A DNA stretch of 64,000 bases. It comes from Alkalihalobacillus pseudalcaliphilus. Lineage in GTDB: Bacteria > Bacillota > Bacilli > Bacillales > Bacillaceae_D. The stretch is taken from NCBI GenBank assembly GCA_001038565.1, contig LFJO01000001.1:310481-374480 (forward strand), written 5' to 3'. The position numbers were made by a program, and so were the translations under genes. Below the pieces are notes generated by a model. That model searched no databases, had not been told where the DNA came from, and saw only the letters and a list, made by a program, of their open reading frames with translations. Position 1 is the first letter of the stretch. The number at the start of each line of letters is the position of its first letter. Shown here in pieces: positions 44,816 through 52,207 of the stretch.

Positions 44816-46051
44816 CTATTCTTTTGCTTCAAATAACTGAACTATTTCCACGATCACTTCAGTGGCTTTAACCATATTATCAGCAGATATAAATTCGAAC
44901 TTGCCATGATAATTTTCTCCACCTGTAAAAAGGTTTGGAGTAGGTAAGCCCATATAAGAAATTTGTGAGCCATCTGTTCCACCACGAATTGGCTCAATAA
45001 TTGGCTCAATACCGAGATTTTTCATAGCTTTAGAGGCAATCTCAACAACTTCAAATACAGGTTCAATTTTTTCCTTCATATTATAATATTGATCCGTTAT
45101 GTCGAGAAAGACCCGGTCGGTTTCGTAAATAGCATTAATGTCTTTCACAATGGATTGCAATTTACTTTTGCGTCTTTCAAATCCTAAGCGATCAAAGTCA
45201 CGAACAATATAATACATCTGGGTTTCCTCGACGTCTCCTTCAAGAGATAAAAGGTGATAAAAGCCTTCGTAACCGTCTGTAAACTCAGGTGCTTCAGCAG
45301 CAGGTAAGCGCCGGTTAATTTCCATAGCAATTTTTGTAGAATTAACCATTTTCCCTTTAGCCGTTCCTGGGTGGATATTGGTACCTTTTATCGTGATTTT
45401 AGCACTAGCGGCATTAAAGCTTTCATATTGCAACTCGCCAATAGGGCCACCATCTAATGTATAAGCAATATCTGCTCCAAAAGCTTGAACGTCGAACTTA
45501 TGTGGACCACGACCGATTTCTTCATCAGGTGTGAAGGCAATGCGAATTTCCCCATGTTTAATATCTGGATTCTGGATGAGGTAGCTCATAGCTGTCATAA
45601 TCTCAGCAATACCGGCTTTATCATCGGCACCAAGAAGTGTTGTTCCATCTGTAGTGATGAGTGTATGGCCATGGTAATTTTTCATTTGTGGAAAGTCTTT
45701 TGTCGAAAGGACGATATTTTTAGTCTCATTTAAGAGGATGGACTCCCCATCATAGCTTTCAATAACTTGTGGATTCACACCTTTTCCGGTGAAGTCCGTG
45801 GCTGTATCTAAGTGGGCTAAAAAGCCAATGACGGGTACTTGTTTCGTTGTGTTCGAAGGAAGTGTGGCCATTACGTAACCATTTTCGTCGATTTCTACTT
45901 TTTCCATACCAATCTTTTTTAATTCATTTACTAATAAATGGGCTAGCTCTAATTGTCCTGGTGTGGATGGACAGGATGTGGCATTCTCGTTAGATTGCGT
46001 ATCAATTTTAGCGTATGTAATCAGTCGGTCGATAAGTTCCTGTTTAATCAT
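44816..46051 (-). CDS. pepT: peptidase T (tripeptide aminopeptidase)
   Basis: 411 residues, the standard PepT length. M20 metallopeptidase landmarks: [14 protein letters not shown] (first His/Asp), [18 protein letters not shown] (bridging Asp), [14 protein letters not shown] (catalytic Glu pair), [10 protein letters not shown], and [20 protein letters not shown] near the C-terminus. Cytoplasmic zinc enzyme releasing N-terminal residues from tripeptides. Monocistronic. Confidence 0.96.
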   Translation of the reverse strand: MIKQELIDRLITYAKIDTQSNENATSCPSTPGQLELAHLLVNELKKIGMEKVEIDENGYVMATLPSNTTKQVPVIGFLAHLDTATDFTGKGVNPQVIESYDGESILLNETKNIVLSTKDFPQMKNYHGHTLITTDGTTLLGADDKAGIAEIMTAMSYLIQNPDIKHGEIRIAFTPDEEIGRGPHKFDVQAFGADIAYTLDGGPIGELQYESFNAASAKITIKGTNIHPGTAKGKMVNSTKIAMEINRRLPAAEAPEFTDGYEGFYHLLSLEGDVEETQMYYIVRDFDRLGFERRKSKLQSIVKDINAIYETDRVFLDITDQYYNMKEKIEPVFEVVEIASKAMKNLGIEPIIEPIRGGTDGSQISYMGLPTPNLFTGGENYHGKFEFISADNMVKATEVIVEIVQLFEAKE

Positions 46052-46273
46052 AACGTGTATCCCTTCTTTACTGTGATGTTAACCATCTTTATGTTTTTGT
46101 TTTATCATATCATGTTCGTCAAAAGCTGGCGAATATGGTGTTGGTTTTATTGCTTACGGGCGGTAGTTTGTGCCTTGAAGTTAGCAGGTCATGATACGTT
46201 GATTGCTTTGTATAGTTTATCCAATTATTGCAAAGAATACTTCTATGATTATTGATACGATGGAGGAATGGAA

Positions 46274-46678
46274 ATGTATCAGCCAACAGAGCGAATTCAA
46301 GAACTTCTAAATGCGTGTGAACAAATTATTAGTCATATGGAAGTAAGTGATTCACATCAGGTGCTTTTTGAGAAAATTAAGCAACAACTTATTAATAGTC
46401 GTCAGCAGTTTCAATTTGAAACTCATGATAGTCACACATTTATGCAACTACAACTTACAATGTATGAGCTTAGTAGTCATTTAGAAAAACTGCAGGAGTC
46501 AGTTTTAAATGATTATCAAGTGTATACGAATGACAGTATCGATGACTATGAGGCTTTGTCATATAAAGAACAAATTGATGCACCGTCCATTTATCATGCA
46601 AAAATTGATTATTATAGTACGACGAAGTTATTAAGTAATTTGGATAAAATTAATTCCGAGTTAAAGCAAATCATATAA
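46274..46678 (+). CDS. unknown helical protein
   Basis: 134 residues, hydrophilic and helical with probable coiled-coil stretches (IQELLNACEQIISHMEVSD; YELSSHLEKLQESVLNDYQ). No membrane segment. ATG at 46274 has the best distance from GGAGG; 46268 is an alternative. Family not recognised. Confidence 0.6.
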   Translation: MYQPTERIQELLNACEQIISHMEVSDSHQVLFEKIKQQLINSRQQFQFETHDSHTFMQLQLTMYELSSHLEKLQESVLNDYQVYTNDSIDDYEALSYKEQIDAPSIYHAKIDYYSTTKLLSNLDKINSELKQII

Positions 46679-46810
46679 TATTCATAAATCGTACTATTCT
46701 ATGAACATCTATGAATTTGTCTGTTATTCTGAGCGGGACTTCACGTATGCTTCACAATTATTGTGTATACTACTTTGTGAGTCATGTGATTGATAAAGGA
46801 GTAGATTGAA

Positions 46811-47323
46811 ATGAATAGTAGGATGAAATGGCTTTTTGCAGGATTATTTCTTTTTATACTAACTGCTTGTGGTAATGAGGAGGGCAATGAACAGCCGGAC
46901 GCATTAGCACCTGTTGAGGTAGAAATGATACTAGATGAACAAATCGATCTGAATGATTCAGTCTCGATCGGAGCTGTTGTTACGCATGGTGAACAACATG
47001 TGGAAGATGCTGATGAAGTGATATTTGAAATATGGTCGATTGGCGACAAAGACAACAGTGAAATGATAGAAGCCGAGCATACTGAAAACGGCTTATATGA
47101 GATTGAATATACGTTTGAAAGTGAAGGTATTTTTTATGTTCAATCTCATGTAACAGCTCGTGGTTTACATGTCATGCCAACAGAGGAAGTCATTATAGGA
47201 ACTTTGTCAGATGAAGAAATTGAGGCAATTAAAGAAGAACATGAAAATCATGATGAACATAGTGAACACGAAGACCACCATGACCATCATGAAGATGAAG
47301 AAGAGGATCACTCTGGCCACTAA
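46811..47323 (+). CDS. YtkA/FixH-like lipoprotein with His/Asp/Glu tail
   Basis: 170 residues. Lipobox LTACG (Cys ~20). Middle domain of YtkA type (VEVEMILDEQIDLNDSVSI ... GLYEIEYTFESEGIFYVQSHV). The last ~35 residues are almost only His, Glu, Asp (NHDEHSEHEDHHDHHEDEEE), a likely copper or zinc binding tail. YtkA-like proteins are tied to periplasm-side metal or cytochrome oxidase assembly. The terminator stem begins inside the last codons. Confidence 0.82.
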   Translation: MNSRMKWLFAGLFLFILTACGNEEGNEQPDALAPVEVEMILDEQIDLNDSVSIGAVVTHGEQHVEDADEVIFEIWSIGDKDNSEMIEAEHTENGLYEIEYTFESEGIFYVQSHVTARGLHVMPTEEVIIGTLSDEEIEAIKEEHENHDEHSEHEDHHDHHEDEEEDHSGH

Positions 47324-47340
47324 GCTGGAGTGATTTTTTT
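47307..47340 (+). terminator. terminator overlapping the His-rich gene end
   Basis: Stem ATCACTC / GAGTGAT, the first arm being within the final codons, followed by TTTTTTT. Confidence 0.8.
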
Positions 47341-47404
47341 ATAGTGAATAAGATAGTATTCCAGTAGCATATCTAGATTGACTTCAACGAGCATAAATGT
47401 CACA

Positions 47405-47810
47405 AGAAATATGTGGTGTTGGTGGTGTACACCTCACAGAACGACGCGTCATTTTCGGTAGCGGCGAGTAGAACTCCGTATTCCAGCGTTAACCAACTTT
47501 CATACAAAACTTCCATGATGACTTGCCTTAGCAACTCATTATCAACAAACATGAAAGTTGGATATTGCTTTTAGCATGTTGGACTCTTCATTCACTTTCA
47601 TTATAGTCATTGTTATATGAAAGTTATTTGAACTTGAGAATTAACAGTACCCAGCGGACGAAAATATGCGGAGACTCCCGCGGGACGCAGTGGCGGGCTG
47701 AGATCCACTGGCGTAGCCAGTTAGCTCAGCGCCAACCCGCAGGACGCGGAGCATAATTTTCGATAGCGACGAGTAGCGCTTTATGTTCGCACCAACTTTC
47801 ATACAAAACC
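47405..47810 (+). repeat. dispersed repeat element, two copies in a row
   Basis: First a short piece (47440-47516) with CATTTTCGGTAGCGGCGAGTAG and end AACTTTCATACAAAAC, then module A with decayed arms and ATGAAAGTTGG, AT-rich linker, and a complete module B: ACTTGAGAATTAACAGTACC, hairpin GCTGAG...CTCAGC with inner CTGGC/GCCAG (47697-47730), GGACGCGGAGCATAATTTTC, end AACTTTCATACAAAAC. It adjoins a minus-strand terminator. Fills 47341-47810. Confidence 0.85.
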
Positions 47811-47852
47811 AAAAGCCACTGATTAATCCTCTAAGAGAACATAATCAGTGGC
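47806..47852 (-). terminator. terminator of the small-protein operon
   Basis: Stem GCCACTGATTA / TAATCAGTGGC. The minus-strand T-tract is the CAAAACCAAAA end of the repeat. Confidence 0.82.
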
Positions 47853-47900
47853 CTATTCATTAGAGTGGGGAAATACGTAAGTGTAGATCCGCACCTTCTA

Positions 47901-48029
47901 TTAACCTGGAAAATATTCTAGACCTAGAACATGATGGGCAAATAAAAATGCAACGACTAAAAGAATGATGCCAAAAAGTAAGCCAAACATCGCTTCACTA
48001 ATGTCCAAGTTTTTCTTCGCTTTAGCCAC
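47901..48029 (-). CDS. 42-residue single-helix membrane protein
   Basis: Reads MAKAKKNLDISEAMFGLLFG then a hydrophobic helix (IILLVVAFLFA) and HHVLGLEYFPG. The strong AAAGGAGG is seven bases before GTG 48032 less three, i.e. best spaced to the GTG at 48029; the GTG at 48032 is an alternative. Terminator at its end. Basic start, one helix and proper signals argue for a real gene despite its size. Function unknown. Confidence 0.7.
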   Translation of the reverse strand: MAKAKKNLDISEAMFGLLFGIILLVVAFLFAHHVLGLEYFPG

Positions 48030-48054
48030 CACTATTCCTCCTTTCATCTACATA

Positions 48055-48357
48055 TTAGGTAGACATAGAGAGGAATTGAGAACTTTGCCATTTGATTGTC
48101 ATTATTTTAAACAATTCAATAACTTTGGAATCCTCAGGGTCTGACCGATTAGGGAGGAGGTGTTCCAAACTACTCTGACTATTTTTTTGAAAGAGGGCGG
48201 GCTTTTTGACCTTCGAATGGTCTGTGAATTCCACAGTAGCTTTTTGACTGAAGACTTCTAAATGTCCCCAGGCAAGTAGTGCATCATGATTAGTTATATC
48301 AACACATTCTGTTGTACTAAAAAAAAGAAAAACCAACGATAAAATCGAATTTAACAT
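48055..48357 (-). CDS. putative exported small protein
   Basis: 100 residues. N-terminal hydrophobic stretch (MLNSILSLVFLFFSTTEC) resembles a signal peptide, but there is little positive charge in front of it. The rest is polar without recognised motif. ATG is 5 bases after TTAGGAGA. First of a two-gene unit with the 42-residue protein 22 bp later. Moderate confidence because no family supports it. Confidence 0.5.
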   Translation of the reverse strand: MLNSILSLVFLFFSTTECVDITNHDALLAWGHLEVFSQKATVEFTDHSKVKKPALFQKNSQSSLEHLLPNRSDPEDSKVIELFKIMTIKWQSSQFLSMST

Positions 48358-48423
48358 AAGCTTCTCCTAATTGTATAATAAAGTATGTATATAATTGACA
48401 AATGGAAATATTAAACATATAAT

Positions 48424-48441
48424 TATCTTGAATTCAAGACA
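48424..48441 (+). promoter_or_regulatory. operator-like palindrome before the MarR gene
   Basis: Perfect 14-bp palindrome TCTTGAATTCAAGA (48426-48439), 34 bp before the start codon. It is close in form to the Bacillus MhqR operator (ATCTCGAATTCGAGAT), matching the regulator type encoded next. Confidence 0.7.
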
Positions 48442-48473
48442 ATAGAAATAGTGCTAAATGAAAGGTGAAGCAA

Positions 48474-48920
48474 ATGGATGGAATAAAAAAAGAAAATCTC
48501 TCACTCAAGTTATTTATTGTCTTGCTCCGTGCCAGCCGAGCGATTGCCGATTGTAACGAGAGGAAAATAAAAACATTTGGTGTTAATAAAACTGAATTTG
48601 CTGTATTGGAATTATTATACCATAAGGGTGAACAACCAATACAAAAAATTGGAAAAAAAGTTCTGCTATCCAGTGGATCGATTACATATGTCGTAGACAA
48701 ACTCGAACAAAAAGGTTACTTGCAAAGGAAGTATTCTGCAAAAGATCGCCGTGTTATTTATGCCGTCATTACTGATGTGGGTAAGGCTTTTATTGAAGAG
48801 ATATTTCCAGAGAACGAAGAGGCCATTGAAGAATTATTATCGGTGCTAACAGAGAAAGAAAAAGAATCACTTATCAAAAAGTTAAAGATAGTAGGTCACC
48901 ATGCTGAAAAGCAAGCATAA
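48474..48920 (+). CDS. MarR family regulator, MhqR-like
   Basis: 148 residues. Winged HTH: NKTEFAVLELLYHKGEQPIQ, LSSGSITYVVDKLEQKGYL, then wing KDRRVIYAVITDVG, and a C-terminal dimer helix. The N-terminus LSLKLFIVLLRASRAI resembles MhqR, the quinone/electrophile-responsive repressor of Bacillus. ATG at 48474 is placed by AAAGGTG; GTG 48465 lies within that site. Probably controls itself and perhaps the flavoprotein downstream. Confidence 0.85.
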   Translation: MDGIKKENLSLKLFIVLLRASRAIADCNERKIKTFGVNKTEFAVLELLYHKGEQPIQKIGKKVLLSSGSITYVVDKLEQKGYLQRKYSAKDRRVIYAVITDVGKAFIEEIFPENEEAIEELLSVLTEKEKESLIKKLKIVGHHAEKQA

Positions 48921-49101
48921 AAATAATTTTTTTTACTTATCATTTTGAATTTAACATCATTTAGTGGAAATTTTTATGATTCATCAAAAAAATGTAAGTT
49001 CTCATCATGAGGCTTATTTTGGTAGCTTAGAAAATAACCAACTACGATTAAAGGGTTGAAGTTGGTTGAAGACTATCATTTAAATCCGTGGAGGTGAGGG
49101 A

Positions 49102-49710
49102 GTGCAATCTATTGATCCTAGCACGCTAACAGAAAAAGAAAAATATAAATTTTTAATAGGGAGTGTCATTCCCAGGCCTATTGCTTTTATAACAACATTA
49201 GCAGAAGATGGGACACTGAATGCAGCACCTTTCAGTTATTTTAATATTGTCTCAGCTGAGCCTGCCCGATTATCTGTAGCAATTAATCGAAAAAAAGGGC
49301 AGACGAAAGATACAGCCGCGCATATTTTATCAAAAAAAGAGTTTGTTATCCATATCGTCGATTCGACTAATGTGGAAAAGGTCAATTTGACTGCTGAAGC
49401 ATTACCGCGTAATCAGAGTGAGGTAGAGAAGGTAGGTTTAGCCGCCATACCCAGTGTTAAAATTTCAGTACCCGCTTTATTAGAAGCAAAGGTTCGTTTT
49501 GAATGTGTTCTTGAGCACCATCTCCCTTTAGAGGGTGAAACAGGCGAGATAGGTACGGATCTCATCATTGGCAAGGTGGTTCATTTCCACATACAAGATG
49601 ACTTATATGAGAATGGTCGAATTGATCGGGTTAAATTAGACGCAGTCGGTCGTTTAGCAGGTAATGACTATACACATGTAAATAATCAATTTACATTAAA
49701 AAGACCATAG
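49102..49710 (+). CDS. flavin reductase-like (FMN-binding split barrel) protein
   Basis: 202 residues. Flavin-reductase-like domain: SVIPRPIAFITTLAEDGTLN, AAPFSYFNIVSAEPARL, KDTAAHILSKKEFVIHI, and DRVKLDAVGRLAGNDY at the end. Similar in length and motifs to Bacillus YwrF-type proteins that bind FMN. GTG start after GGAGGTGAGG. Located after a MhqR-like regulator, it may act on quinones or related electrophiles (inference). Confidence 0.87.
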   Translation: MQSIDPSTLTEKEKYKFLIGSVIPRPIAFITTLAEDGTLNAAPFSYFNIVSAEPARLSVAINRKKGQTKDTAAHILSKKEFVIHIVDSTNVEKVNLTAEALPRNQSEVEKVGLAAIPSVKISVPALLEAKVRFECVLEHHLPLEGETGEIGTDLIIGKVVHFHIQDDLYENGRIDRVKLDAVGRLAGNDYTHVNNQFTLKRP

Positions 49711-49727
49711 AATAAAACGTGACATAT

Positions 49728-49758
49728 GAAACCTCTGAAACCATTTCAGAGGTTTTTT
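49728..49758 (+). terminator. terminator of flavoprotein gene
   Basis: Stem AAACCTCTGAAA / TTTCAGAGGTTT with TTTTTT. Confidence 0.88.
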
Positions 49759-49885
49759 GCATATAAAAACTAAATTAATCAAACAATATATAGATAAAAT
49801 CGAAACGGTATATAATTCGATAGCCATATAGATGCTTTTGACATGAGCACTAGCTTTAACCTTCATATAAAGGAGAGAAAATAGC

Positions 49886-50833
49886 ATGGAGAATGTCACC
49901 AGAACACACCTCATAAAGTTGTTTATCTTTATAGCCATTCTCATAACGGGCTTTTACATTTCAACACAAGATCAATCAAAAGTCTTTGTGTTAGAGGCAG
50001 ATGCCTCTATGGATCAACCAATTTCCTTCTTCCGATCACAAGAAGACCAAGAAGCTTTAACAATCCGATATTTTAATCTAAATGATAAAGAGAAATCAGG
50101 AGATTCTATTTTGATAAAAAGTCCCGAAGGGAAAACATTATTAATTGATGCAGGCAATGTCAAAATGGGCGAGCAACTCAATGAACTATTAGAACAACTC
50201 CGTGTAGAAACACTAGACTACGCGATTGCAACGCATCCACATCATGATCATATCGGCGGCTTTTTTTCGGTAATAGGTACCATACCGATCAGCCAATTTC
50301 TGATGCCGGATATTCCTGTTGTATCGAAACTAAATCAAGCTTTTCATCAATTGCTAGCCAAAAGGCAAATCCATATTGATTACCTTCAAAAGGGAGACAG
50401 CTTTAAGTTAGGCAAGGAGGTAGTCATTGAAGTTTTAAATCCTAGTGAAATCCCAGAAAAACAAAGATGGACAACGAAACAAATTAATCAACTGGCACTG
50501 GTTCTAAAAATAACGTATCAAAATACAACGTTTTTACTGGCAAGCGACATTTATAAACAAACCGAGTCTAAACTAATTGAAGAGTTTGGTGAACAATTAC
50601 ATGTAGATCTGTTACATATTCCTCACCATGGTCACAAAACTTCCTCTTCGTCCGCTTTTTTAAATACAGTTAATCCTGAGTATGCGATTATTAGTTCAAA
50701 TACATCTAAATGGAAGAAAGTATATAAGCGGCTGGTTGATAAAGGAATCAACACATTAGTAACAGAAAAAAACGGCCATATCTATATCCAATCAAACGGT
50801 CAGCAAATAAATATCAGTCCAGAAATAAAATAA
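49886..50833 (+). CDS. exported MBL-fold hydrolase (ComEC C-terminal-like)
   Basis: 315 residues. An N-terminal anchor helix (~9-27) is followed by an MBL fold: LINID-type strand LLIDAGN, metal motif ATHPHHDHIGG (HxHxDH), LLASDIYKQTE and HIPHHGHKTSSSSAFL. The order matches the hydrolase domain at the end of ComEC, which degrades DNA strands, but the channel part is absent. Likely an extracellular or wall-facing nuclease or phosphodiesterase. Ribosome site AAAGGAGAG. Confidence 0.88.
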   Translation: MENVTRTHLIKLFIFIAILITGFYISTQDQSKVFVLEADASMDQPISFFRSQEDQEALTIRYFNLNDKEKSGDSILIKSPEGKTLLIDAGNVKMGEQLNELLEQLRVETLDYAIATHPHHDHIGGFFSVIGTIPISQFLMPDIPVVSKLNQAFHQLLAKRQIHIDYLQKGDSFKLGKEVVIEVLNPSEIPEKQRWTTKQINQLALVLKITYQNTTFLLASDIYKQTESKLIEEFGEQLHVDLLHIPHHGHKTSSSSAFLNTVNPEYAIISSNTSKWKKVYKRLVDKGINTLVTEKNGHIYIQSNGQQINISPEIK

Positions 50834-50882
50834 TACTATCATGAAAGATTTTTAAATTTTGACCGTTGACATTTGTCGAAGT

Positions 50883-51322
50883 TCTACTAACTTTTATAAA
50901 AAACCAAATAGCAAAGCCCTAATCTCTCCACCATCAACAAAGGTAAAAGTAGGGTTTTGCCCTTTGACTGGCGGCTTTTCATTCACTTTATTGTTTATAT
51001 TTTAAGGATGTTATTTTTACTTGAGAATAAGCAGTACCGAGCGGATCATGATTTCGGTAGCGGAAAATAGTGCTCCGCATATGAGCATCAGCACTAACTT
51101 TCATACAAAACCCACAAGGCTAAGCCCCATTTACTTCGCCACCAACAAAGATGAAAGTAGTGGCGACTGTTCAAACTGTTGGCACGTTTACAACTCGATC
51201 ACCATCAGGAGTCGGCCTGAACAAACAGGGAGCACTGTCCTACTAAGGTCATTTATCGCGAGATGGATGACGAGCTAACTTCACGGCACAAACTATCGCA
51301 CATAAGTAACCTTCATACGAAA
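50883..51322 (+). repeat. dispersed repeat element, two linked copies
   Basis: Left copy: AACTTTTATAAAAAACC, decayed arms, AT-rich linker, ACTTGAGAATAAGCAGTACC, a shortened core with GATTTCGGTAGCGG, and AACTTTCATACAAAACCC. Right copy (51100-51322) begins there and is closely similar over ~220 bp to 7605-7842, ending AACCTTCATACGAAA. Fills 50834-51322. Confidence 0.85.
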
Positions 51323-51350
51323 TGTTTCTTACAATAAATCAATATTCTAA

Positions 51351-51379
51351 TTGACAATGATTATCATTAAAAGTAATAT
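51351..51379 (+). promoter_or_regulatory. heme operon promoter with Fur box 1
   Basis: TTGACA (51351-51356), exactly 17 bp, TAATAT (51374-51379). The spacer holds TGACAATGATTATCA (51352-51366), 14 of 15 to the Fur 7-1-7 consensus TGATAATNATTATCA. Iron-loaded Fur would block this promoter. Confidence 0.88.
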
Positions 51380-51400
51380 GTAAGAGGAAATGATTTCATA

Positions 51401-51454
51401 TAAGGAGGGAGTAGGGCTGTGACGAGGTCACTTCTTTTTTTAGAGTTCAATTGA
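51401..51454 (+). other. possible 11-codon leader peptide with hairpin and T-run
   Basis: AAGGAGGG is followed nine bases later by GTG (51419), giving MTRSLLFLEFN and TGA (51452-51454). The same bases form a short stem GTGAC/GTCAC with TTCTTTTTTT after it (to 51441). A translated attenuator-like element is possible; the stem is short (five pairs). Confidence 0.35.
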
Positions 51455-51466
51455 GAATGATAATCA
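51452..51466 (+). promoter_or_regulatory. Fur box 2, within the leader
   Basis: TGAGAATGATAATCA, close to the Fur consensus, inside TTCAATTGAGAATGATAATC. Lies after the first hairpin/T-run and about 75 bp downstream of the promoter, where Fur could act as a roadblock. Confidence 0.72.
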
Positions 51467-51471
51467 ACTTC

Positions 51472-51495
51472 AAAGCTGACTAGCTTTCTTTTTTT
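51472..51495 (+). terminator. terminator-like hairpin in the heme-operon leader
   Basis: Stem AAAGCT / AGCTTT with a four-base loop, then CTTTTTTT. Lies between Fur boxes 2 and 3 ahead of the first gene, so full operon expression needs read-through. Confidence 0.6.
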
Positions 51496-51505
51496 AAACC
51501 TCAAT

Positions 51506-51520
51506 TGAGAATAATAATCA
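51506..51520 (+). promoter_or_regulatory. Fur box 3
   Basis: TGAGAATAATAATCA, within a stretch CTCAATTGAGAATAATAATC that repeats the context of box 2, 54 bp later. It sits ~28 bp before the first NEAT gene. Confidence 0.72.
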
Positions 51521-51547
51521 ATATTAATTAAGGGGGAGAGAATACGT

Positions 51548-52195
51548 ATGAAAAGTAAAATGAGTTTCGTAGGACTTTTATGTTTAGTCATCGCTTTTAT
51601 GGTCTTACCATTACATGTTGGAGCAGCGATAGATTTGGTGGATGGAGAATATACAATCTCTTACACTGTGTTGCACTCGGATAATGACTCAGCTTCCATT
51701 GCCAATGATTATTGGGATAAACCAGCAAAGTTATTCGTCTCAAATGGGCAAGGTACTATACAAATGACGATCAACAAAAGTGCTTGGGTGACTGAATTCA
51801 AAGTTAATAATCAAGATGTAAAAGTAATCTCACAAAATGAATCAGCAGATAAAAGAACCGTTGAGTTTCCTGTTACCACGATATCTAATCCAATCACTGC
51901 TGATATTCATGTGGTGGTAAAAGATATTCAATACGATCATGGTTATAAAGTTAGATTTTCATTTGATCAATCAAGCTTACATCAAGTAAAGGAAACACCA
52001 TCAAACAACCACCAATCAGGTGAAGAAGAAAGCACTGCGGCAAATAGTTCAAATGGAAGTGAGGCTTCTAGCGGTCGCGAAAGTCAAGTTGCGAATCCGC
52101 AAACAGGGGATACAGCACAATTAACGATCCTTGTATTACTCGTAGCAGTTACAGGTTTTGTCTTAATGCGAAATTTTAAACTAAAGATGAGATAG
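51548..52195 (+). CDS. isdC: wall-anchored single-NEAT heme-binding protein (IsdC-like)
   Basis: 215 residues: signal peptide (1-26), one NEAT domain (~30-148), Ser/Asn-rich linker, sorting signal NPQTGD (183-188), helix and KLKMR tail. The NEAT domain has the lip helix SIANDYWDKPA and heme-ligand Tyr motif YDHGY (Tyr129, Tyr133). The NPQTG form belongs to the sortase B class, matching srtB downstream. IsdC-type proteins pass heme through the wall. Ribosome site AGGGGGAG. Confidence 0.9.
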   Translation: MKSKMSFVGLLCLVIAFMVLPLHVGAAIDLVDGEYTISYTVLHSDNDSASIANDYWDKPAKLFVSNGQGTIQMTINKSAWVTEFKVNNQDVKVISQNESADKRTVEFPVTTISNPITADIHVVVKDIQYDHGYKVRFSFDQSSLHQVKETPSNNHQSGEEESTAANSSNGSEASSGRESQVANPQTGDTAQLTILVLLVAVTGFVLMRNFKLKMR

Positions 52196-52207
52196 GGGGA
52201 AGCGTCC

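Noticed and set aside
45953-46255. Plus-strand 100-residue ORF antisense to the pepT start
   Set aside because: Mostly antisense to pepT and its promoter region; no ribosome site and odd Cys/Trp-rich composition.
51367-51591. Minus-strand ORF across the Fur leader
   Set aside because: Reads through Fur boxes and hairpins; repeats in it reflect the duplicated leader, not protein domains.
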